This document shows positions 1 through 5,937 of a stretch of DNA of 8,375 nucleotides, in pieces; position 1 is the first letter of the stretch, and each line of letters starts with the position of its first letter. The stretch is from an uncultured Porphyromonadaceae bacterium (GTDB taxonomy: Bacteria; Bacteroidota; Bacteroidia; Bacteroidales; Muribaculaceae), in NCBI GenBank assembly GCA_947175455.1, contig CAMWMW010000051.1:1-8375 (forward strand), read 5' to 3'. Both the position numbers and the translations under genes were made by a program. The notes beneath the pieces are model-generated. The model was not told where the DNA came from, searched no databases, and worked only from the letters and a program-made list of their open reading frames with translations.

Positions 1-54
1 CAGTGGAGACAAACAGGAAAAGACAACCAGCAGACTTAAAAGAAATCTTTTCAT
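1..54 (-). CDS. Start of an exported protein downstream of traN (3'-truncated by window edge)
   Basis: An ATG at 54 opens a reading frame that continues to the left edge without a stop. The 18 visible residues read MKRFLLSLLVVFSCLSPL: a basic start followed by a hydrophobic stretch, as in a Sec signal peptide. The cysteine at 14 in VFSC gives a weak lipobox-like match, with F at the position two before the cysteine being unusual, so both a lipoprotein and an ordinary secreted protein are possible. In CTnDOT-like operons traO, which encodes an exported protein, follows traN, so this could be traO, but too little is visible to name it. Confidence 0.6.
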   Translation of the reverse strand, partial: MKRFLLSLLVVFSCLSPL

Positions 55-77
55 GACTAAAGCAATTTAACAAATGA

Positions 78-85
78 CAAAATTA
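78..85 (-). promoter_or_regulatory. Possible Bacteroidota -7 promoter element before the left-edge gene
   Basis: TAATTTTG on the minus strand matches the Bacteroides -7 consensus TAnnTTTG. It lies 23 nt upstream of the ATG at 54, so transcription would start roughly 15-20 nt before that codon, a plausible short leader. No good TTTG-type -33 element is seen at the expected distance, and the region is so AT-rich that a chance match is likely. If real, it would give the genes after traN their own promoter within the larger operon. Confidence 0.3.
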
Positions 86-132
86 CAAATATTATATTTT
101 TTAATTATTTAATTATGATAGTTTATAATATC

Positions 133-146
133 AAATATTAATATTT
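133..146. repeat. AT-only palindrome in the traN downstream gap
   Basis: AAATATTAATATTT is a perfect 14-bp palindrome inside the 123-bp gap after traN. A short T-run lies next to it on the plus strand, which is the wrong side for terminating the minus-strand operon. A second motif, TAATTA, occurs twice (102-107 and 110-115). In a stretch of about 11% GC, such self-complementary words are expected often, so a function is uncertain. Confidence 0.25.
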
Positions 147-177
147 ATATATTTTTTTAGTTTTATTATTTTCATAG

Positions 178-1080
178 TTAATAATTCGAGTAGTATGAAA
201 TTGTCCTATACTCGGGTATTTTATCCATTACATCCTGACTGAAAGTATCTGCATTGAGTACATCTTTATAGTCAATAGCAAGATCTATTACACGTCCGCT
301 GATCTGATTCTCGGAAACCTCAATAACAAGTACCTTTTCATCGGGAAATGTAAGCTTGTCAATTACAATGACATTACGGTAATTCTTCTTGAACGTCTGT
401 CCGCTCATAAGGGAGAAAGCCGGAGTTAGCTGAATAGTCTGAGAATTGGTAGCCCGGGCATCTTTTTTGTCAGTAAGCTTCACACGCACTTCTTCAATCT
501 TATAAGGTATGTTGGTTTCATTTCTGAGCGAATAATCTATAAAGAAATAATTGCCAACCGAATATATATTGTTTACAGTAGCCCGTATGCCATTCGCTTT
601 TCGCGTAATATCATGAAACTTTCTCTTACTCGCATACACAGCCCAGGAAAGACGTGCCATTTCCGACACAGGCATAGCCACATCCGGGTTGATATAAGGA
701 GACATATCATTATAAGGTATGTTCAAGATATTGGTCGCACGTGCGGAAGAACTGCAAAACTCAATATCATACTGGGCGATATGACGTTCACCTACAATTG
801 TGATGGATGCCATCTGCTCCCCTTCTCTGAAGCTTCGTCTCACACTGTCACAATAAGCTGAAGGTTTGATACGAAGAATATTGTCGCCACATTGATTGCC
901 GACAACGTAAGGAGTAGAAATATCTACAAGTTTAATGTTCTCCGGCATGACGATAAGAGAAGTGACATCCGGAGAAACACGGATAGGAACTTTTGCGACA
1001 CGAGGAGCGGCAGCGGTTGCATCAATGACACCTAAAAGAGAGGCTGCCAACATAGAGATGGAAATAATATTAAATTTCAT
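178..1080 (-). CDS. traN: TraN, VirB9-like outer core protein (DUF4138)
   Basis: TraN is the periplasmic/outer-membrane-associated core protein of Bacteroidales T4SS, considered the VirB9 counterpart and partner of TraM. A Sec signal peptide is present (residues 1-24; hydrophobic core 5-18, cleavage near ATAA|APR). An N-terminal beta-rich domain follows (about 33-125: SPDVTSLIVMPENIKLVDIS, DNILRIKP, MASITIVGERHIAQYDIEF). The C-terminal DUF4138-type beta domain (about 160-275) contains GIRATVNNIYSVGNYFFIDY (164-183), SLRNETNIPYKIEEVRVKLT (184-203), DKKDARATNSQTIQL (204-218) and LTFPDEKVLVIEVSE (243-257). Cysteines at 64, 77 and 109 lie in the exported part, so a disulfide is possible. At 300 residues it is of normal length. 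It is separated from traM by 33 AT-rich bases and from the next gene by a 123-bp gap of very low GC. No Shine-Dalgarno sequence is visible. Identification is secure. Confidence 0.93.
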   Translation of the reverse strand: MKFNIISISMLAASLLGVIDATAAAPRVAKVPIRVSPDVTSLIVMPENIKLVDISTPYVVGNQCGDNILRIKPSAYCDSVRRSFREGEQMASITIVGERHIAQYDIEFCSSSARATNILNIPYNDMSPYINPDVAMPVSEMARLSWAVYASKRKFHDITRKANGIRATVNNIYSVGNYFFIDYSLRNETNIPYKIEEVRVKLTDKKDARATNSQTIQLTPAFSLMSGQTFKKNYRNVIVIDKLTFPDEKVLVIEVSENQISGRVIDLAIDYKDVLNADTFSQDVMDKIPEYRTISYYSNY

Positions 1081-1092
1081 ATTTATAATAGT

Positions 1093-1112
1093 TTTTAATT
1101 ACACAATTAAAA
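1093..1112. repeat. Perfect inverted repeat in the traM-traN gap
   Basis: TTTTAATT and AATTAAAA form 8-bp perfect arms around a 4-nt ACAC spacer. The element begins one base after the traM stop codon and ends 12 nt before the traN start. The arms contain only A and T, and no T-run follows in the direction of transcription, so it is not a convincing terminator. It could be a weak RNA hairpin near the traN start, a protein-binding palindrome, or chance. Confidence 0.35.
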
Positions 1113-1113
1113 G

Positions 1114-2295
1114 TTAACGGGCATTGTCACCATTAATAAGATAGACAACGGTATTATATTTGATTTTTGCCTTGTTCTTACGCATATTACTGGAGATCGC
1201 GTTGGTCGCTGAAGAATATACATTCTGCAAAGCCTGAAGAGCTATTGCCTCGCCGGAGATACCATTGCCATATCCTGTATTGCTGTTAAAGTTGATATTA
1301 GAGTTTACCGCCTGAGCACTTGCATCCTTCACAAACTCTCTAAAATCCGACGCAGGAACATAAAAACCTTCCATTCCGTCATTGTCAAATACAGACAGAT
1401 TCACTTTGCGGAATTTGTCTCCGATAAGAATAGAAGTGATTGTTGCCATGACACGCTGCTGTTGAAACCCGGTAACTGTTCCATATAGATAAGTTCCTTT
1501 AGGAAGTGCCGTTCCATCGACAGAGACATCATCCAGCAGCTTGAAACGGATACGTGTACCGTCCCGGACCTTTGTAGATTTGTCAATCATCGCCTTTATC
1601 AAAGGTTCGTCAGCCTTTTGAGCGACATCAGTCACAGTGTTGAACGAAGAATAATTGGCATCCCGCGACTTAACTACAAGCTTAGGAGCAGTCCTTTCGC
1701 GTTCCTCTTGAATTTTGCGTTGCTTTTCAAGTTCGGCAATCCGTTCCTGATCAGCTTTTGCCGCTTTTTCGTCCTCATCTTCGATTCCGAAAACCTTATT
1801 ATATGCCTTTCTGCGTTCATCCGAACGTCTTTTCATATCAGCGAGTTCGTTCATGTAGCTGCTTTGTTCATCATAATCGGAACCTGCTGCATATCTGACG
1901 CTGTTTTGGTGTCTCGTACTTTCCCTCAGACGTCTCTCAAGAGCTTCCGACTCTTTGCGGACACGCTCACGTTCGGCATTACGAGCATCGATAGCGTTAA
2001 GTTCATCATCACTATAGACCTGTTCAACAGTATCACGACCTTGAGTTTCTTTATCAATGCCATAGATTGCAGTATACGACTCATCAAGGTCAAATCTTCC
2101 TGACATAGAACTGAGTTTGTCTTCCAGAGGACGCGTATGAGCTTCCGGAATAGAAGCATTTAATTCATTATGCATACCCGAAGTGTCGTCACTCCCTGAA
2201 AAAATAGATGAAATGAAATAGGTCAATCCGAGCAAAGGGACAAAGATTACAGCCGGAAAGATATATTTCGGTTGTTTGAAATTAATCTTTTTCAT
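1114..2295 (-). CDS. traM: TraM, VirB10-like core-complex protein
   Basis: TraM is the VirB10-like component that is anchored in the inner membrane and reaches across the periplasm to the outer-membrane core. A single N-terminal membrane helix is visible at residues 11-32 (YIFPAVIFVPLLGLTYFISS). A long, highly charged linker follows (about 90-205, rich in Glu, Arg and Lys, e.g. ERERVRKESEALERRLRE), likely coiled coil, where proteobacterial VirB10 has a Pro-rich region. The C-terminal domain (about 235-393) carries the conserved family signature: VRDGTRIRFKLLDDVSVDGTALPKGTYLYG in two adjoining pieces (243-257 and 258-272), then GFQQQRVMATITSILIGD (276-293), SVFDNDGMEGFYVPASDFRE (301-320) and a conserved end KIKYNTVVYLIN (377-388). 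It starts inside the end of the preceding gene (14 nt overlap), and traN starts 33 nt downstream. Length is close to normal for the family. The assignment is secure. Confidence 0.95.
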   Translation of the reverse strand: MKKINFKQPKYIFPAVIFVPLLGLTYFISSIFSGSDDTSGMHNELNASIPEAHTRPLEDKLSSMSGRFDLDESYTAIYGIDKETQGRDTVEQVYSDDELNAIDARNAERERVRKESEALERRLRESTRHQNSVRYAAGSDYDEQSSYMNELADMKRRSDERRKAYNKVFGIEDEDEKAAKADQERIAELEKQRKIQEERERTAPKLVVKSRDANYSSFNTVTDVAQKADEPLIKAMIDKSTKVRDGTRIRFKLLDDVSVDGTALPKGTYLYGTVTGFQQQRVMATITSILIGDKFRKVNLSVFDNDGMEGFYVPASDFREFVKDASAQAVNSNINFNSNTGYGNGISGEAIALQALQNVYSSATNAISSNMRKNKAKIKYNTVVYLINGDNAR

Positions 2296-2767
2296 GAAGA
2301 GATAAATTATAGAATTGTTTTACTTGTTTATAATTACGATGAATTTTAAGGGAGTCTTCGTAATTCATGGATTCTTTAGAAGCAATGGAATCTATTTCTC
2401 TCATAAGTTTGTCAATAATCAGCTTGCGCTGTTTAACGGCATTTCTCCCTTCGTGTAGTTTTCCCTCAAGTTCAATCATTGACTGAAAGGCATCTGCGGT
2501 ATGCATGATGTTTGAGATTGTAGACGAATGCCCGTCATGCTTAGAGAACACAGCTGAGACAGTTGTCGCGAGAAACAAAAAAACAAGACACCCTAAAAGA
2601 GAGTAAAGATAACGTTTCGGTTTTGCACAGGCTCGAATATTTAAAGCCCGGCAACGAACCTTAAATCTACTTTTGTCATACCAGACCGAAAAACGTTCTT
2701 TGATTGTCTGAGAAACAATATATACAAAGTTGTCTCGTCTTTCCTTATGTTTTCTGAATAATCTCAT
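2282..2767 (-). CDS. TraL-like single-span membrane protein (161 aa)
   Basis: The gene sits exactly where traL (DUF3989-type) lies in CTnDOT-like operons, between traK and traM, and has the same plan: a basic cytoplasmic N terminus, one membrane helix and a short helical periplasmic part. The N terminus (1-52) is strongly basic, with many Arg and Lys and four cysteine/arginine-rich positions around 39-47. The membrane helix is at about 54-74 (LYSLLGCLVFLFLATTVSAVF). Residues 88-160 are charged and heptad-like (IELEGKLHEGRNAVKQRKL, then RNYKQVKQFYN), suggesting a coiled coil. Typical TraL proteins, as I recall them, have about 100 residues, so this one has a longer N-terminal domain and a longer tail. 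It starts 4 nt after traK and overlaps traM by 14 nt, arguing for coupled translation. The membrane layout is clear; equivalence to TraL rests mainly on position and architecture, so no symbol is given. Confidence 0.82.
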   Translation of the reverse strand: MRLFRKHKERRDNFVYIVSQTIKERFSVWYDKSRFKVRCRALNIRACAKPKRYLYSLLGCLVFLFLATTVSAVFSKHDGHSSTISNIMHTADAFQSMIELEGKLHEGRNAVKQRKLIIDKLMREIDSIASKESMNYEDSLKIHRNYKQVKQFYNLSLHEKD

Positions 2768-2771
2768 GATA

Positions 2772-3368
2772 TTAATGGTTTAAATCATTGTTTTCCACAG
2801 TTCGCCAATTAGTGATCATAAGTCCGTGGGGATTATTATGAGAACGGGGCACAGATTCCAGCATCCCTGAAGTAACAAGACTCCGTCTTTTGGTATTCGA
2901 CTTTCTTTTTATCAACTGAGTCCCGTAATATGTAAACCGCTTCTGCCTTTCATCAAAGCTGATGGAATCGCAGACAAGAGTAGCCACAGCAGAAGAAGAG
3001 ACAAGATCTGAGAGAAACCCGGATTCTTCCAACGCTTTTTTCTGTCTCAGAGCGGTAGCATCCGCCATGTACATAGCCTTCCCCATAGCCCATTCTATAT
3101 AATTGTTGTCCGGAGGCAGATTGAAGAAATAATGGTGGAAAAGCTGGATATGGGCTTTTGCCTCGACTAAAAATGTAGTCTCCATCTTTGTTCTTTCTGC
3201 AAGAAAAGGAATATCACCATCGATAACATATATCTGGCTCCTTTCTTCACTTATAAATGAGAAACACTTCCACATCGTGAAGCAGCATATTATCACACTG
3301 GAGCAGACCGCCACGAGTACAGTAGTCAAGGCAAGTCTCGTTTTCTGTTCTAAAGACTGAATAATCAT
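2772..3368 (-). CDS. traK: TraK, bitopic VirB8-like conjugation protein
   Basis: TraK is an inner-membrane protein with a short cytoplasmic N terminus, one transmembrane helix and a periplasmic domain of VirB8/NTF2-like type that acts as an assembly scaffold for the T4SS. The helix is at about residues 13-35 (LALTTVLVAVCSSVIICCF). Family landmarks follow: SQIYVIDGDIPFLA (44-57), VEAKAHIQLFHHYFFNLPPD (68-87), WAMGKAMYMADATA (93-106), VCDSISFD (132-139), the arm TYYGTQLIKRKSNTKRRSLVTSG (146-168) and the close DNNP-like segment with NNPHGLMITNWRTVEN (178-193). At 198 residues it matches the usual length. There are several cysteines in and near the membrane helix (22, 28, 29, 35). Its stop is 4 nt from the next gene. 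No Shine-Dalgarno sequence is evident before the ATG. The identification is secure. Confidence 0.94.
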   Translation of the reverse strand: MIIQSLEQKTRLALTTVLVAVCSSVIICCFTMWKCFSFISEERSQIYVIDGDIPFLAERTKMETTFLVEAKAHIQLFHHYFFNLPPDNNYIEWAMGKAMYMADATALRQKKALEESGFLSDLVSSSAVATLVCDSISFDERQKRFTYYGTQLIKRKSNTKRRSLVTSGMLESVPRSHNNPHGLMITNWRTVENNDLNH

Positions 3369-3383
3369 AACAAAAGTATAGAA

Positions 3384-4598
3384 TTAAGTATTAGGAAGTT
3401 TTGAATCCGATTGGGGATGTCCCCAATTGTCTTTGATATTTTGTGAAATCTGAGTTTTTCCATTGGAGTATACATTCGAGACATAAGCGCCTCCGGCACC
3501 GACTGCCGCAGAGCCGACAGAGGTTGATGCGCCGGTAACCGCACTGTTCGCCATACCTCCGAATCCTGAGCTGACACCACCCGGTATAAGCCAGCTTGCA
3601 ACTTCCGGAACAAATCCCATAAGAGCTGCGCCGATCAAAAGTCCGACAACATACATACAAGTGGAACCGATCTGGTGAATACCAAGCGAACCCACTTGCG
3701 CCCAATCCATCTCGGTAAGATCAAGCTGACCTATGAGAGTCCCATAAGCCTTTATATCACGCTCGAGTGTATATTCAACAATCATCCATACATACCCCAA
3801 CACGAAATACGCCACAAATCCCCAAAGACATATGGAAAGGAATTTTGACATCCATTGTGACCATGCGGATTTGAACGGAGGAGCCAAAGACAATGCGAAA
3901 GCCATAGGTGCCCATATTTTAAGCAAAGCCTTAAAACATATCGAACCCAAAATAATCGCATAGAATGCACACTGGAATATAATCATTCCGATCCATCTGA
4001 TGATAGAATTTACCCATTCAAGAAACCATGTCTCAAGACTGACAGCCCAACTCATCATATATTTCTTGGCGTTTGCAATAGCCTCGTCAATATCGAGGAA
4101 AGATGTACTTTCTTTCTTATCATCATTCGAGACATCCACTTGCTGTTTGCTTGTCACTGCCTGATTCTTTATCGCATCGGCATATTGTTTGCTTAAATTA
4201 GCCACAGTTATTTCCTTATTTCTTACATCGGCATACTCCTTATCTGCAAAAGCTTTTGCAGATGTTTCAATTTCAGCTATAGGAAATTCCAACATGGAGC
4301 ATATACTCCCTGAAAAGAAAATACAAAGAGAAATGCCGATGATACGTGCGATTTTCATCACATCTATACCTCTTCGTCCAAGCATCATCATATAACACTC
4401 ATAAGAACCGACTACAAGACAAAGAAGCGAACCGACAGCTCTTGCAAGTCCGACGAGCGATATATTCAGCGAAGATTGCTTGTTCATATGTTCTATAAGA
4501 CCACGCAGGAACTCGTCCATCGCATTAATCCCAAGGGAATCCGAGAAACCACTCCCATCTGCGGCAAGCATCACCAGATTAAGTATATTCAATTCCAT
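3384..4598 (-). CDS. traJ: TraJ, polytopic inner-membrane T4SS protein (VirB6/TrbL-like)
   Basis: TraJ is the multi-span inner-membrane protein of Bacteroidales conjugation systems, corresponding in role to VirB6/TrbL, and is thought to help form the channel through the inner membrane. Hydrophobic spans can be seen at about 47-66, 82-104, 197-215, 216-240, 253-275 and 310-335. The conserved family ending is present as GFVPEVASWLIPGGVSSG at 328-345. Between the second and third spans lies a hydrophilic stretch of about 80 residues (110-190) rich in Lys, Asp, Ala and Ser. The C-terminal tail (340-404) is a Gly/Ala/Ser-rich, low-complexity region ending in a polar segment. No cleavable signal is needed, since the N terminus is mildly hydrophobic. 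The start follows the previous gene by 2 nt, and traK begins 15 nt after the stop. At 404 residues it seems somewhat longer than CTnDOT TraJ. Confidence in the family is high; topology is by eye. Confidence 0.93.
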   Translation of the reverse strand: MELNILNLVMLAADGSGFSDSLGINAMDEFLRGLIEHMNKQSSLNISLVGLARAVGSLLCLVVGSYECYMMMLGRRGIDVMKIARIIGISLCIFFSGSICSMLEFPIAEIETSAKAFADKEYADVRNKEITVANLSKQYADAIKNQAVTSKQQVDVSNDDKKESTSFLDIDEAIANAKKYMMSWAVSLETWFLEWVNSIIRWIGMIIFQCAFYAIILGSICFKALLKIWAPMAFALSLAPPFKSAWSQWMSKFLSICLWGFVAYFVLGYVWMIVEYTLERDIKAYGTLIGQLDLTEMDWAQVGSLGIHQIGSTCMYVVGLLIGAALMGFVPEVASWLIPGGVSSGFGGMANSAVTGASTSVGSAAVGAGGAYVSNVYSNGKTQISQNIKDNWGHPQSDSKLPNT

Positions 4599-4600
4599 GA

Positions 4601-5263
4601 TTAAAAAAATATGCCCGCCGCATAGGCAAGCTTGTTAGATTTTCGTAAAATATTATTCAATTCCTCTTTAGCCTCATCATAGGCTTTCTGTCGTTTTGAA
4701 TTTTCCAGCTCATAACCGACACCGGTTTTATGAATATAATCTATGTTGTCACAGACAATGCCATATTGAGATTCGAGGTCTGCAACCCTGTGATTCCATT
4801 TCCCGTTTGACTTTTCTATTACGTAAGAAAGATTCTCGGTGATTCTCCCTTTAAGTCTGGCAAAATCATCTTTATAGTCATCCCACATCAGATCAACAGT
4901 CCTGTCTATCTGATTTTCAAGTTCTATGCGCATGATAGAATCAATCTGATTCATTTCAGCCTCAGAGTCTTTCTTACGCATTTCCTGAGCAGCCAGCATC
5001 GCCGTCCTTTCATACATCATTCTTTTGATATTGGACTTTCCTTCGTCAAAATTGATTTTCAGAAAACCTTTTGCACCTGAATAGTTTTTATGAAGCAGAC
5101 GATACCAGTATTTAGAGCCGAAACTCCATTGAGCAAATTCCATTGAAAGGATCTGATCCTTTTTTTCTGAATCATTCTGAATGCTCACTGTCTGAGCCTG
5201 TGAGTTCAAGGCAAAGAGAACACACAACAATAAAAATATTGACCTTTTCATATTCATCCCCAT
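4601..5263 (-). CDS. Exported DUF5045-like conjugation protein (220 aa)
   Basis: A Sec signal peptide occupies residues 5-23 (MKRSIFLLLCVLFALNSQAQ, probable cleavage after the SQA). The mature start, TVSIQNDSEKKDQILSME, and the following K-YWYRLLHKNYSGAK resemble, from memory, the DUF5045 family of Bacteroidales conjugative elements, whose members begin similarly with a VTIQND-type stretch; this needs a profile search. The remainder is a charged helical protein (70-200, rich in K, E, D and N) with no transmembrane span and no catalytic motif. Three in-frame ATGs lie close together at 5263, 5257 and 5251. The middle one forms an ATGA overlap with the stop of the upstream gene, so the true start may be 5257 or 5251. 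Only 2 nt separate its stop from traJ. A periplasmic accessory role in mating-pair formation is inferred from context only. Confidence 0.8.
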   Translation of the reverse strand: MGMNMKRSIFLLLCVLFALNSQAQTVSIQNDSEKKDQILSMEFAQWSFGSKYWYRLLHKNYSGAKGFLKINFDEGKSNIKRMMYERTAMLAAQEMRKKDSEAEMNQIDSIMRIELENQIDRTVDLMWDDYKDDFARLKGRITENLSYVIEKSNGKWNHRVADLESQYGIVCDNIDYIHKTGVGYELENSKRQKAYDEAKEELNNILRKSNKLAYAAGIFF

Positions 5264-5937
5264 TTTACAATAATGGCATCCGCGCTTTGTTTCAAGACAT
5301 TGGAATTAATGACTTCCTGAAAAAGATATGTCTTTACTCCCGGATTCATATATATCCGGCAATTGAAATCAGCTTTATGAATTATATGCCGGCATCTGGA
5401 TATACTGCCCTGCATCATATAGATCATATTTATCCGCTCCTTCATGTTTGCCTTGAATATATTCATGTTATTGGAAGAAATCTTAGCAAAGACTTTTTTC
5501 ATATACTTTATCTCACCTCCAAGCTGCGAACATGCATCGGCATAGTAATGCACAACAAACGGATATTTCTCTATATTTTTAAACACCCTCTTGTTAAAAT
5601 CAGCTGTCTCATCTATCAGAGAATACATGTCCGTAACCATATTGGCAAAGGGGAGTGCCAGATAAGCCCATGCCGTCCAATCCTTGATTTTTGAATTGAG
5701 GGTAGTCTTTGCCTGATTGATTTTATCAGACCAATCTTTTATTCCGCTCTGGGTTCCTGCAGCCATAACCAGGTTGGACTGTTGCAGTCTCGCATCTTTC
5801 TTCATGCTCTTATGAAGCTCTATCAAAGCTTCTATTGTAGGGGAGTCGCTTGGAGCCAGATTTCCGGCAAAAGAATATCTCCCAGCTGCAAATATGACAA
5901 AAGCGATAATAACAAACTGTTTCATAACCGTTCCCAT
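5254..5937 (-). CDS. Exported protein of the conjugation operon, unrecognised family (227 aa)
   Basis: I do not recognise this family. It has a Sec signal peptide: hydrophobic core at residues 8-18, probable cleavage after A24 (SFA|GN). The mature part is predicted mainly helical, with Lys-rich stretches (45-48 and 80-86), a hydrophobic patch at 88-100 (TAWAYLALPFANM), and three cysteines at 136, 182 and 193 that could pair in the periplasm. It ends in ADAIIVKWG; the previous gene ends in AQEIVNKWERL. Two starts are possible. The one given overlaps the upstream gene by 16 nt and has AGGAGA 10 nt before it. The internal ATG at 5925 forms an ATGA overlap with the upstream stop and gives the more typical signal start MKQFVIIAF. 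Both leave the signal peptide intact. Its position between VirB5-like and VirB6-like genes makes a structural role in the transfer apparatus likely, but the sequence names no function. Confidence 0.8.
   Translation of the reverse strand: MGTVMKQFVIIAFVIFAAGRYSFAGNLAPSDSPTIEALIELHKSMKKDARLQQSNLVMAAGTQSGIKDWSDKINQAKTTLNSKIKDWTAWAYLALPFANMVTDMYSLIDETADFNKRVFKNIEKYPFVVHYYADACSQLGGEIKYMKKVFAKISSNNMNIFKANMKERINMIYMMQGSISRCRHIIHKADFNCRIYMNPGVKTYLFQEVINSNVLKQSADAIIVKWG

Noticed and set aside
133..160. AT palindrome followed by a T-run, considered as a terminator for the operon.
   Set aside because: The T-run follows on the plus strand, whereas the genes run on the minus strand, and an A/T-only stem is too weak for an intrinsic terminator.
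1618..2103. A 161-codon plus-strand open frame inside traM.
   Set aside because: It is antisense to the charged TraM linker, whose Glu/Lys codons read as Phe/Leu/Ser on the other strand, giving a misleading membrane-like translation.
3371..3378. TACTTTTG on the minus strand just before traK, matching the Bacteroidota -7 consensus.
   Set aside because: It ends 2 nt before the traK ATG, so transcription would start inside the gene, and no -33 element precedes it; traK is 15 nt from traJ and is most simply co-transcribed.
3365..3705. Two overlapping minus-strand frames (82 and 104 codons) within the 3' end of traJ.
   Set aside because: They lie out of frame over the conserved TraJ C-terminal motif and have Cys/Arg-rich random-looking translations with no signal or domain.
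5143..5694. A 183-codon open frame on the plus strand opposite the 220- and 227-aa genes.
   Set aside because: It lies antisense across two coupled minus-strand genes with signal peptides, spans their junction, and its translation resembles no family; it is a shadow frame.
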